The position numbers were made by a program, and so were the translations under genes. This document shows, in pieces, positions 24,811-34,979 of a stretch of 64,000 nt of DNA (positions are counted from its first letter, which is position 1; every line of letters begins with the position of its first letter). Below the pieces are notes generated by a model that worked only from the letters and a program-made list of their open reading frames with translations, was not told the origin of the DNA and made no database searches. The DNA comes from Mimachlamys varia (Eukaryota > Mollusca > Bivalvia > Pectinida > Pectinidae), in NCBI GenBank assembly GCA_947623455.1, contig OX392543.1, positions 13,886,757-13,950,756 of the forward strand, in the 5' to 3' direction.

Positions 24811-25560
24811 ATGCCAACCGGTAGTAGAGCCCAGCGAGTACAGAGTACTTGGATCAGCGGAATCGGAATAAGTCAGGCATGTTCGCCGAAATGAACGGAC
24901 GATCGTTTGGATGAAATGTACGTTATTTTGAAACTTTGATCACTGAAGAGCTTCTAGATAGGAAGTTAGAACAAACTCAAAACTGATATTCAACTTGAAT
25001 ATGCTGAACGCATCGAACTTCTGGCATTGAGAGTGAAAGAACTGGAAATTGAAAATGACGATTTGAAAATTACAGTCTCAAAACTTGAGGAAGAAATCGA
25101 CAGTGTTAAGGACAGACATTCAGCAATCGTCGGGAAACAAAACGACATGGAGCAACATGGGCGGCAAAATTCTGTGAGAATTGTCGGATTAGAGGATCAT
25201 GGGGACAAAGAATCGGTTGAAGACTGTGTTCAGACGATAGTGAGTTTCTTGCGCGATACGCTGAAAGTTCCGATTCAGTCAAGTGACATTGATATTGCTA
25301 ACAGACTTGGAAAGTACACAGGATCTAGCCCAAGGAATGTGATAGTGAAGCTCACACATCGGAGAAAGAAGCAGGGAATTATTCGCGCTCGGATGAACTT
25401 AAAAGGCTCAGATTTTGTGATCTGTCGCAGTTAAATCAGCAGAGACTAAAGGAAGCATATCGTATGGAATGTGTCAAGAACCCATACAGTGTTAACGAGG
25501 AACTTTCCGTGGTACTCAAAAACTGGAGAAAACTTAAACTTTCATCTGACACGACCCTGG
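24811..25560 (+). pseudogene. LINE ORF1 relic (L1-type RNA-binding protein)
   Basis: The open part at 25027-25434 encodes a heptad-rich coiled coil (VKELEIENDDLKITVSKLEE) followed by QHGRQNSVRIVGLED, DIDIANRLGK and VIVKLTHRRKKQGIIRAR. This is the order of coiled coil, RRM-like domain and C-terminal domain found in L1-type ORF1 proteins (transposase_22 family). Upstream, related sequence is broken by frameshifts (DIQLEYAERIELLAL is in another frame). Downstream, DLSQLNQQRLKEAY continues in a third frame after the stop at 25434. No reverse transcriptase follows; instead the 0.54 kb repeat begins at 25588. It is a dead copy in the SRCR intron, antisense to the gene. Confidence 0.82.
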
Positions 25561-25587
25561 AAGAGAACTATTTATTACATTTTTGCC

Positions 25588-26130
25588 TCTGTAGAAAAAT
25601 GACCCCATTCGATTTTTCCGTAATTCGTCACGTAACACCAAAACTTTCGTATGAGTTGTTCCCCTTGATCGGGAAGCTTGGCATTGTTGTCGTCTGCTAG
25701 AATTTGTCTCTTGGGGAAAGACGGTCTTGGAGAAATGGCATCAATAGTAAATATTGACGGGAACTGCTGTATGATTTAAAATGAAATGAATTGAAAGATG
25801 ACAATGGTTCAACTTTTCCGATCAGCTTATCCCTATCAGCTGTGTACTGGACCCGATCGGTGGTGATTTCGACAGAGTACAGTACTGCAGACTTAGCTCC
25901 TTTGCAGTAGGCAAGTAGACAAAGACAAAAAATAATGAAAGTATCTTAGACCTCTTTCGAAATGTTATAAAAAGAAAATTCAATGGTTTGCCGTTTAATA
26001 TCGAATATGTTTCACTTGTAGAGCAGATTTGTTTTTATATTTTCACTCTTGGAGTGCGTAGTAAATATAAAAAAATCTGCCATATTCGTGAAATATATTC
26101 GATATTAAACGGCAAACCATTGAATATCCT
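25588..26130. repeat. Unidentified 0.54 kb interspersed repeat, copy B, with foldback 3' end
   Basis: Homologous to 16241-16775. In this copy the 3' end is a long hairpin: ATTCAATGGTTTGCCGTTTA at 25978-25997 is mirrored by TAAACGGCAAACCATTGAAT at 26105-26124, with GTGAAATATATTCGATAT extending the stem. It abuts the LINE ORF1 relic. Confidence 0.75.
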
Positions 26131-26342
26131 CTATCTTTTAAATGACTAAAACTTTTGGAACAGGAAATACACGTTTTTGTGATTTCAAAAGGTCAGATCG
26201 GGAAGGACAATACGCCAGTGCAATCTGGTTACCGATCTTTGGATTATATAAGGATTGTACCTCATTTTGACTGCGTATACGGTAGTATGCCCGCAGTTGG
26301 CAATTAACATATTCTATGGTACTTTTAAATTGTGGTAGAAAC

Positions 26343-26552
26343 ACGTGGTTATTGGATATGGAATTTATTTCACTCTCGTTAATCATTTTTTAAAAGTTAT
26401 AAATGACACTCGTTAAAGCTCGTGTCTTCTAAGTTTCTCGTTAATCATTTTTTAAGTTATAAAAGACACTCGTTAAAGCTCGTGGCTTTTATAACTTAAA
26501 AAAAAAAAAAAAACTCGAGTGAAATAAATTCAATATCAAACAACCACTCGTT
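26343..26552. repeat. Inverted repeat with an internal 60 bp tandem duplication
   Basis: The arms GTGGTTATTGGATATGGAAT plus TTATTTCACTC and GAGTGAAATAAATTCAATAT plus CAAACAACCAC are inverted. Between them CTCGTTAATCATTTTTTA to GCTCGTG occurs twice (26375-26436 and 26437-26495), followed by a poly-A run. Confidence 0.65.
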
Positions 26553-26755
26553 GTGAAACTTTTATAATTATGAAGCTGGTTAAACTTATGATATCCACTA
26601 ACAAGATGAATCATTTTTAAAACAATTTTTTTTCCAGCAGCCTACCTGCATTTTCTTGTTTTATTTATTATTTTCTTTTATTTCTTTAAACCGATTATTT
26701 GTTTACATGAGATGTTCAATGGGTATTTGCACAAGTATATCTATCTATACATTAC

Positions 26756-26903
26756 CTGTATCCCAACATCCGGCATGTCACAATAGCGTCGTTGTAGACC
26801 CAACCGTTTCCACAAACGCCTCCCCAGTAACCACTGTGATACACTTCTACACGCCCCACTTGGGGACCTTCGCCTCCTCTTAGACGTATGTCGAAGTCTT
26901 TTT
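26756..26903 (-). CDS. SRCR gene exon 3: N-terminal half of SRCR domain 2
   Basis: A 148 bp exon, again phase 1 in and phase 2 out. It encodes EKDFDIRLRGG, GRVEVYHSGYWGGVC and NDAIVTCRMLGY, with cysteines C2 and C3. The donor is GATACAG|GTAATG. The acceptor is inferred as GTTGAAG at 26904-26906, which keeps the 148 bp length and the frame but has a poor pyrimidine tract, so this boundary is the least certain in the gene. The second half of this domain lies 13.0 kb downstream across the largest intron in the window. NDAIVTC matches exon 1 rather than exons 5 and 7. Confidence 0.88.
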
Positions 26904-28540
26904 CTTCAACATCTTATCATTGAAAACAATTTTTAAGCATTTAAGGATCTGCTCTTGTGAGGTTTCAATCACGTTCAAATCTCGTTTTGATCTCACGTGA
27001 GATATTTTTGTAATATCTAACAATTTATTATCAATTTTGATAGCAAATATGCATCTGAAAAATGTAACAAAAAATTAGATGTCTGTTATTTGTAGAACTT
27101 TTTTTAGAAGAATTTAAAAAAAATGACCATTATGGCGGCCATTTTGTACATTAGTATTTCTGTGTGTTTTTTCCACTTCACGAACGGCCACAATTTCATG
27201 ATTTTGTGCTTGATTGATCATTTAAAATCGTCAGTGTGTCGCCATTTTTCATTACAGCTAGTTGATTTTTGCTGTACAACTTCTTTATGTTCATTATAAA
27301 GCAACTATTATGCAACAAAGATATCTTTTTAACATTTTGGTTATGTTTTTAAGATATTTGGTATTATTGAAGCGATTTAGATTTTTGACTCAGGAATAGT
27401 AAAAAATAACACATTTGTTGATGGGACAAAAAAACAAGCGCGCTACCCAACAGTTTTTATGACTGCTTTAGAATGAGAAACCCATTTCCTTTTGATCTGC
27501 CAAATATCTAAAAAAGTTAGTCGCCAGCATTTTTTTTATAAGCATAAAATCTGCAATAAATGAGGAAAAATGGAGTATTTTCTCATTAAAAAATAAGGGG
27601 TAGGGGTAACTTAAATTTATTTTTTGAGCTAAAAGAATGATTTAAAGACTTTTTTCTTCCGTAATTAATAAGAAAACAATTTTTTTTTGTCATTTCTGCA
27701 AACATTCTTACATATCTGATCACAAATCTGGAAGATATTGATTGAAATTGTCCTGCAATTGGCCAAAACAGCATTTTTCACATTAATCACGTGTTTTGCA
27801 TTTTCTGCTATGCAAAGAACTCCCTTTTCCAAAAATAGATATAAGAAAAAAAGTTAGTCGTCAGAAAATTTTGCCATTTCACAAGAGAAGATCCTTAAGT
27901 GAAAAGCACGAATGTAGCATCATAAATGTTTCACAAATGAATACATACCATTCTAAACATAATCTATATTTAATGATTTGTGAATAGCATTTGTTTAGTA
28001 TAATATTATATATTTGAGAATAAACCGTTGTTATGACACTAGGTAAATACTGTTTTGTATCGGGTATAATCACATTTGTAGTTTTTTGTGTGACAAAAAT
28101 GCATAAAAACAGGAAACTTATCAGGGAGTCCCCTGTTGACCCACTTACAACTAAAGAAATCTGCTGGACCAATTACAACAGTAAGGAACTTTGTATCTCT
28201 CTCTAACTTCAAAACAAAGTTTTTTGTCGCCTGTTTCACACATAGCCAATAAAATGTGACCAGGTAGAAAGCTCTCCTGAGTGCCTTAGTTTATCAGTGC
28301 TTTTCAATGCGATGGCACTACAAAATGTGTACTAATAAAAACTAAAACAACCTTCAAATAATTCAAATTTGTATCAAATTTAATGTTATGTATATAATTA
28401 GCAATATGGAATGGTGTTTAAGTAGTGTTCAGTCAAATCATATACCATATTTAAAAAGACGAACATCGGAAATATTAAACAAACAAACTTCAACAATATT
28501 GGTTTACATTTAAACATAAAAGCAACATCCGTTTGCGTTA
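26904..28540. other. Intron between SRCR domains 1 and 2, left part
   Basis: AT-rich with several poly-A and poly-T runs. Short ORFs (27586-27774 and 27879-28172, minus) carry no recognisable motif. No repeat was identified. Confidence 0.45.
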
Positions 28541-30518
28541 TGCCTAGGTCATACATTCACGGATTCGACGCCGGATTAGCTACGGATACTATCGTGACAA
28601 TGTGTATTAATCCGTAGCTTTGCATATTGTATCCGTAGTCATACGTAGCAGTACCTGCATATCCGTGACAATTTTTGTTCAAAGTTTGGCCACGGATCCG
28701 TAGAACATCCTCACTAAACCGTTTTAGAACGTACTGATCCGTACTAGCCCCTATTAATACGTTTTTATCTATAGAACTAGTCAAATCACGTATTTGCTAA
28801 CAATACAATACGGTTTGCTACGAATTTATCACGATCTCTTTTTTGTTCCTCCATGGCGGTTCGTAGTGCTCCGTATCAAACCGTTCCTATTTTTACTAAC
28901 CCTTACTTATACCGTAGCAAACCGCTGTTTATCCACAGTGTAAACGCCCTGACACGTGTCGTTCCGTACAAAACCGTATTAATTCCGAATCAAACCGTGT
29001 TGTACCGTAACAATAAATAAGAGAATACTGAAGCGTTAATAAAATCATAATCCAAACTCAAAATCTATTTAACCAGGGACAAAATATGAACAAAGGAAAG
29101 ATTTACATGGAGACTCTTGTAAAAGTACAAGAGAATAAGACCAGGTGTTCCGGAAGAGTAAGTGTCTTCGGCTACATCGACGACACCCGCCATGTAATTC
29201 TAATTCTTTGTCACATCTATGTCAACATCAAATTCCCAAAATGAGAACCGAGTATCATTGTCAATTACAACAAGTAAAAACACTAATGAGCATACTCAAA
29301 AACGTCCATCTCCATATCACTTAAAGATACAGAATATTTCTCAATGAGACAAAAATGGCGACCATAAAACTTGCTCATAGTTCTGATCAAACTGCATCTC
29401 TCGAATCCTTGTGTTGTTAGTTTGTTTGTCAGCAGTCGACATCGATCACGAAAATCCCTGATTTTTATAGCAAGCCCTAGAATATCGAATCAACTGCGAC
29501 ATGTAAACGCATAGGTAGGAGAAACAGGGATGTTACTATCAAGAAATGGAAACTTCACGATCGTAAAATTGAAATCATCACGTTTATCGTATAGCTTAGT
29601 GGTAAGCTGTCCATGTTGGTCGTAGTTTAAGTAAAGATCGAGGTATGCAGCTGATGTAGAAAAGTCTGTTGTGTCCTTCATTTCAAGTTCAGAAGGGTAT
29701 ATACGATCGACGTGGTCAGCAAACTTCCTGTTGTTTATAGACAACACATCGTCGATATATCTGAAAGTGAAATTAAAAGATTTGGCAAGGTTTTTGTTAC
29801 CAGTCCTGATTAGCTCTTACACAAACTCAGCCTGGTATGAAAACAAAAGCAATTTAGCAAAATAAAGCTCAACAAAATATTGTCGAACAGGAATTCAATC
29901 ATCCTTACACTATCTTCTTCAGTATATTTCCCTTTAGCTTTTGTCGTGTTTTTCACAAAGCATGCTCCAAGATGGCTCACTACCATATATTTGTATCGTC
30001 GTCCGCATTTCTAGGATAAGAAACCTCTCATAACAAGAAATCGAAGACGTTCCTTCAATTTTGTAAGAGGTATGGTAGTGTACAGGGTGGGGAAATCAAA
30101 TGCTTTGACCGAAAAGTCGTTTTTTAGGAGAGGGTGTTCAAGATTGATCAAAAGATCTTTCAAGTTTATCAAAATCCAATTCCATTAATGGCACTTCTGG
30201 AGTATACACTTTCACAATAAGACAGCAGCCCTGATTTTATGGCACTAATAATGGTAGTAAAACGTTTTGATAATGGCTTGGTCGACCAATTAGCAGAGCC
30301 AGCAATAAAACGTTGCTTATAAGGACCCATGTGTACTTTCGGTATTCATTTTCTACCTTAGCCTTGGTAGATAAGTCAAAACCCGTAGTCACACCGTTGC
30401 GTTTCCGTATCGGACTACGGAAATTGGCATTTCGGGGATGCACGGATTCCGGGGTCATCCGTGAGATTAAATCCGTATTGGAACCGTCGAGGCGATCCGT
30501 GAATGCATGACATAGGCA
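28541..30518. mobile_element. 2.0 kb TTA-flanked DNA element with CCGTA-rich ends hosting a retroelement relic
   Basis: The left end TGCCTAGGTCATACATTCAC and right end GTGAATGCATGACATAGGCA are inverted with two mismatches, flanked by TTA (28538-28540 and 30519-30521). About 28555-29010 and 30340-30510 are packed with CCGTA, ATCCGT and ACGGAT words on both strands. Between them lies a reverse transcriptase relic that has no such words and therefore looks inserted. The TTA duplication fits PIF/Harbinger-type elements. No DNA transposase is visible. Confidence 0.75.
29048..30240 (-). pseudogene. Penelope-like reverse transcriptase relic
   Basis: Read on the minus strand in order, with frame changes, the pieces are KAFDFPTLYTTIP (about 30100), YQAEFV and IRTGNKNLAK, then FRYIDDVLSINNRKFADHV with the YIDD catalytic box (about 29770-29700), YLDLYLNYDQHGQL, LYDKRDDFNFTIVKFPFLDS (the ORF at 29490-29747), then DRCRLLTNKLTTQGFERC and FYGRHFCLIEKYSVS. 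This matches the RT core of a Penelope-like family I recall from marine invertebrates. Several frameshifts and stops make it inactive. It sits inside the TTA-flanked element. Confidence 0.8.
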
Positions 30519-30815
30519 TTAAACAACATCGATTATGTGTAACAGATTTCAGTACATTATCACGGCATCTTTTGCACCGATCTTTTTTTTTCGTAAATGT
30601 GACGTTATTACAGAAAGCATCAGCGCGGGCGTTTTATGCTAATAGCTCTTATTGATCTCACCTTTGTCATGTAATCCACATAAGTAGTTTCTACTAGTAT
30701 GCAGCAAAGAGCTGTTATGTCGAATAAGTAAACTAAAGGAATCAATGGCTACAAACTCGTATTTGTTTCATCCTTCACGTGTGTTATATATTTTTTTAAC
30801 AAAAAGTACACATAC

Positions 30816-31000
30816 CTGTGATGTTTAAACATACAACATTTGCAGGTATGGGGTAATACGGACAATGACTGACTTGACCCCATCCGTCAAAGGAACAATC
30901 AGCCAGACTGTCCTCCGTACCGTTACAGTGTACACCCGTCATCCATAAAGGATCAGTTACTCTGCCATAAAGGTAGCGTGGAACTGCTGATTGACCAGTA
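30816..31000 (-). CDS. SRCR gene exon 2: C-terminal half of SRCR domain 1
   Basis: A 185 bp exon continuing the phase-2 codon of the preceding exon (AG|T gives Ser). It encodes STGQ, then VTDPLWMTGVHCNGTEDS, LADCSFDGWGQVSHC and NVVCLNIT, carrying cysteines C5, C6, C7 and C8. Together with exon 1 it makes a complete 111-residue SRCR domain with the six group A cysteines. Two N-glycosylation sequons are visible (CNGT and NIT). The acceptor is ATTTCCCAG and the donor ACAG|GTATGT. The intron to exon 1 is only 656 bp. Ending in phase 1 makes the exon pair a removable cassette of a whole number of codons. Confidence 0.9.
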
Positions 31001-31656
31001 CTGGGAAATATATGTTTGAATAAAAAGCATGCTTTAAATAGCGCAAAGGTAAGTGGGTTGATGCATTTAAACGCAAGCATTATCTGTAATTCAGTAGTGA
31101 TTTCATTTAATTAAACTTTTTTTGCAAGAATGTTGATGAAAATTGTTAATGAATAACCTCTTTTTGCCAATGCGTGAGTTATCATCCAGACAAAAGCAAG
31201 ACAGATAAACGAAAATTTCGCATGGCAGCTATATCCTTGTGATGATGTCCGGGGAAATAACACATTTCGTGTAGAAGCCTATAACTCAAACACAATTTCA
31301 CATATGGTCTTGAAGGAGAAGAGTCTTCTCCCCTGCATCATGAGGAAACAAATCAATGTAAAGGGTAAAAAGACCTTAAACAATTGATCTGTGACCAGAA
31401 GAGCATACCAGAGCTCCCACGGACAACATGTGTACCAACGTTGATGATGCTAGCTTTTATGGTTCTCTTATATCACGTCTACAAAAGGTTTAACATCATA
31501 CAGTATATGTATTAGTTAATGGACCATGAAACCATGTCAAAAAGAGGAGAAATCAGTTTGCATGGTCACCTTCGGTATTCAAACCACCAAACTATTAAGA
31601 AGAACACTTTGATGCGGTCCCTAATGTGGTCTAAATAGAGAGTATTCATAAATTAC

Positions 31657-31804
31657 CTGTATCCCAACATCCGACAGGTTACAATAGCATCGTTGATATC
31701 CCAACTGTTGAAACAAACGCCTCCCCAGTAGCCACTGTAATACACTTCTACACGGCCAACATTGGGTTCTGGGCCTCCACTAAGGCGGATGTTAAAGTCT
31801 GTTT
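31657..31804 (-). CDS. SRCR gene exon 1 seen: N-terminal half of SRCR domain 1
   Basis: First recognisable exon (148 bp) of a minus-strand multi-SRCR gene. Translation runs from ETDFNIRLSGG through GRVEVYYSGYWGGVC to IVTCRMLGY, the classic first half of a scavenger receptor cysteine-rich domain, with cysteines C2 (GGVC) and C3 (VTC). The acceptor is TGTCTTGCAG and the donor GATACAG|GTAATT. The exon starts in phase 1 and ends in phase 2, like the other three first-half exons, all 148 bp. A two-exon SRCR domain with six cysteines is the group A layout. The upstream exon supplying the first base of the Glu codon, and the signal peptide, was not found up to the right edge. The product is probably an extracellular SRCR-only or mosaic receptor; the precise member cannot be named. 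Confidence 0.9.
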
Positions 31805-31978
31805 CTGCAAGACATTACACAAATTACATATTGAATATTATTTATGACTTTAAAACGTATGAATCATTGCATATATTTCATTTGCTAAAGTAAAATAGCG
31901 ATAAAAGTTTGTCAGTATTTACAGTTCAAATAAATCAGATACTCTTCATTTAACCGAATTATATAACAATCGTATATT

Positions 31979-32127
31979 AAGGGATTGAACCGCGTTTTGT
32001 AATTTTCATGCCGGTATAATTGAAAAGCGGTTACATCCATATGTCCCGCTTCATGGTCAATATACAATGTAGATGTAACCAATTTGCATTCATACCGGCA
32101 TTAAAATCAACACAACGCCGTTCAATC
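31979..32127. mobile_element. Foldback MITE, 149 bp, with candidate 8 bp target duplication
   Basis: The inverted arms include GGATTGAACCGCGTT, ATGCCGGTAT and GGTTACATC, mirrored at the right end as ATACCGGCAT and GCCGTTCAATCC. CGTATATT occurs at 31971-31978 and 32128-32135, fitting an 8 bp duplication as made by hAT elements. It lies just upstream of the first SRCR exon seen. Confidence 0.7.
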
Positions 32128-32520
32128 CGTATATTTCCATTTTAACAATTGAACAATTGTTTAATTCAATATCTTATTTATTGAACAATTGGTTCATCAG
32201 CTGCGTCCTTTAAGCTAAAAAGGTGGAACAGCCATAAATTTGTAGTTTGAGTAAAATAGGCGGCAATAATATACCGTAATCATTTGAGCGTTTGAAGCGG
32301 GGGCGTTCTCCAAGTTATCCGAAGCGGAGCCGTAAGACTTGTATTAAACAAGACTAATACATTACGTCATATGTAATTCACGTGAATGGATGTATTCATA
32401 CTGTATGTATGATGCATTCATAGTCTAGTGTTTGTGGTTTTAGTTGGTATGTTCATATAAAGAAGAAACAAATATATTACTCATAGACAGTTGTAACATT
32501 GTATGACAAATACATATTCA

Positions 32521-32700
32521 GAACATATATACAATGTTCTAATTGTCTAAGAACTATTCAGAGGATATATACAATGTTCTTACTGTCTACGAACTATTCA
32601 GAGAATATATACAATGTTCTTACTGTCTACGAACTATTCAGAGGGTATATACAATGTTCTTACTGTCTACGAACTATTCAGAGGATATATACAATGTTCT
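32521..32700. repeat. Minisatellite, 40 bp unit, 4.5 copies
   Basis: Unit GAGGATATATACAATGTTCT followed by TACTGTCTACGAACTATTCA, with very few differences between copies. The period of 40 leaves two forward frames open (32499-32708 and 32543-32752). These are not genes. Confidence 0.92.
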
Positions 32701-32799
32701 TTACATAAAGTATCCACTGATCCAGTTCACAATTCATAATTTAAGCGTATAATGCTTGTCTGAGAAAGCAGTACTTCTGGGAAGAAACGTTTTGCTAAT

Positions 32800-33110
32800 G
32801 GCGGGACAGTCGAAGACTGTTGGCATTCCGATGGGAACAAACTGTGCCCCACTCTTAGCTGACTAGTTTTTGTTTTCATACGAGGCTGAATTTGTGGAAG
32901 AGATAATCAAGACTGGTAACAAAAACCTTGCCAAATTTTACTTTCAGATATTTCGACGATGTATTGTCTATAAACAAAAAGAAGTTTGCTGACCACGTCG
33001 ATCGTATATACCCTTCTGAACTTGAAATAAAAGACATAACAGACCCATCTACATCAGCTGCTTACCTCGATATCTACTAAACTACGACCAACATGGACAG
33101 CTTACTGCCA
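32800..33110 (+). pseudogene. Penelope-like reverse transcriptase relic
   Basis: The translation gives TVGIPMGTNCAPLLAD, then FSYEAEFVEEIIKTGNKNLA, RYFDDVLSINKKKFADHV and IYPSELEIKD in shifting frames. The FDD box is intact, but stops and frameshifts break the ORF. It is the same family as the relics at 19060 and 29048. Upstream and downstream (to about 34100) no further retroelement domain was recognised. Confidence 0.8.
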
Positions 33111-34150
33111 CCGGGAGCCATATAAGCCCTAGAAAATGCATTAAATGGCCTATATATATATATAAAACTATCTATTTATAAAAACATAACCTAGTAAAGT
33201 CATTTTGGCACCTAGTTCAACAAAAACACCACGGATTTATAATTCCATTACCTAACTTAACGTCATATTATCTAAACTGAAAACACATTGACTTAATTAC
33301 GAAAACCAAGACTAAATTAGCGGAGCATCATCTAGAAAGAAACACAATATCTGAAGTGCCGGGACAAGGTCGAAATCTCAAGAACACCACCTAATATTCA
33401 GGCACATAACACCCTATTTATGATTAGACCTTTGTTCCCGAGAACTGGACCCTGATGCCCGAATACTAGCTATTTGTCCCGCTCACTCACACTGCTGTGT
33501 TCCCTTTCATGTAGCCGCGCTCCGGCGAAGTCAGCACAGGTAAGGCAGTCTGCAGTAGTAGTCCATGACTTGACTGTATAGGTATTCAGTTCATTACTTC
33601 TGATTTTAAAACTATATACACTGGAACATTTTCATTTTGATATAATACTGGAACTTATAGGTAATCATTATATATCACCCATGAATCGGTTGTTTCCTTC
33701 TTTAACTAAGCAAAGTCGTTGAATATTATGATATATTTTGTACCAGGTAAGATCCTACATATTATAGTATTTGTCACTCGGGTAAGTTGCCTCTGCGTGA
33801 CACCTGGACAATAGGTCTGACTAATTACATCGTCTGAGGTGATCACCTGTCCACTCCAGGTAAAAAGTTCACACCTCGCTTCATCCCAGTGAATTTCAAA
33901 CAATAGACCGATGGTCATAAATGATCTAAAAGATAGACTACATGTGTACACTGTGACAAATAATCATTGAAGGCGAAAAACATTTTCTAGTCGAATGTAA
34001 ACTATATGATGGCGTTAGATATAAATTAGTGATTACTAAGCCAGGCCTCTGATTTTATAGACGGTCTTATGAGTAAATCAGTAATACTAAGTGTTTAACT
34101 ATAATGCAAAATATTAACTGACGAACTCCAGCCACTTGTAGTTCAATATA
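33111..34150. other. No gene firmly recognised
   Basis: AT-rich, with a short TA repeat at 33151-33165. The minus-strand ORF at 33706-33951 contains EARCELFTWSGQ bounded by TTTTAG and CAG|GTGATC, a weak exon-like appearance discussed under rejected items. Confidence 0.4.
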
Positions 34151-34153
34151 TAT

Positions 34154-34186
34154 TCAGGGACGTATATCTCACATATATGTCCCTGA
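34154..34186. repeat. Short CAGGGACGTATA-type hairpin
   Basis: TCAGGGACGTATAT is mirrored by ATATATGTCCCTGA. It is one of a set of similar hairpins also at 14828-14875, 22099-22121, 50657-50690, 53973-54012 and 54122-54143. Confidence 0.8.
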
Positions 34187-34369
34187 TATATTCAACGCAT
34201 TTAGGCATAGAAAATTGTACATGTAATGGCAAATATATATTGCATTGATTTAGGTATAGTGAAGAATTGTTATTGTTGCTTCTATAACCGTATCTTTAAG
34301 CATATCTAGGTGTTTCTGTGCTGACTTTATATAAGGTATAATTACATGTCTCGAGATTGAGATATTATA

Positions 34370-34838
34370 TTCTCGCACCTCGGACAGGGAAATCTCTCCT
34401 GATACCCAGTGCTAGATTTTTCTATCTCGTCCGATCTGTCTGGTACCTGTACGTGAGTTTTGGCGGAAATTTAACCCATTCATGTATTCATCCGCGCAAG
34501 TGACGTAATACTCTCGAATCGGTGACGTCACACGCTCCAGTTAACCAATATTATTAGAAATATGTGCATTCAAACTGTTTTTGTCATGTATTTAATTATT
34601 ATGTATTGTTTGGTTGGTTTTTGTTTATTATCTAAATAATGTGTACCGATTGATCATTGTTTTTCTTCTTTGATATAACCGAACTATATTTTTACGCGAA
34701 AGGACTGAATTCGAAGCGCAGATTAAGTGGTTAATCGGCTTTGAACCGGGTGGCTCCAGACGGGATACTCTTACACTCTAAACGCATATATTGATGGGTT
34801 GTTATTATACAACTAGATATATGTAAGAGGTGCGAGAA
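34370..34838. mobile_element. Short-TIR element, 469 bp
   Basis: TTCTCGCACCTC at 34370-34381 is a perfect inverted match to GAGGTGCGAGAA at 34827-34838. No ORF and no clear target duplication were seen. Confidence 0.5.
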
Positions 34839-34864
34839 AAAAAATCTATTACCTTTAAGTGATC

Positions 34865-34979
34865 GAGATCGGGTTATCTCAGTCTCGGGCTAAGATTCTG
34901 TAACATCCCAACCTCGGCTAACGCCTCGGTTGGGATTATGTTACAGAATCTTAGCCCGAGACTGAGATAACCCGATCTC
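34865..34979. repeat. Near-perfect 115 bp palindrome
   Basis: The arms are about 50 bp, starting GAGATCGGGTTATCTCAGTC and returning as GACTGAGATAACCCGATCTC. They differ by one 3-base indel, with a loop of about 14 bases. As DNA it could extrude a cruciform; as RNA it would be a long hairpin. Confidence 0.92.

Noticed and set aside
33706..33951. Minus-strand open stretch with EARCELFTWSGQ between TTTTAG and CAG|GTGATC, considered as an upstream exon of the SRCR gene.
   Set aside because: It resembles PAN/apple-type segments only vaguely, and the donor is followed by an equally open intron-like frame. No evidence links it in phase to the SRCR exon at 31804.
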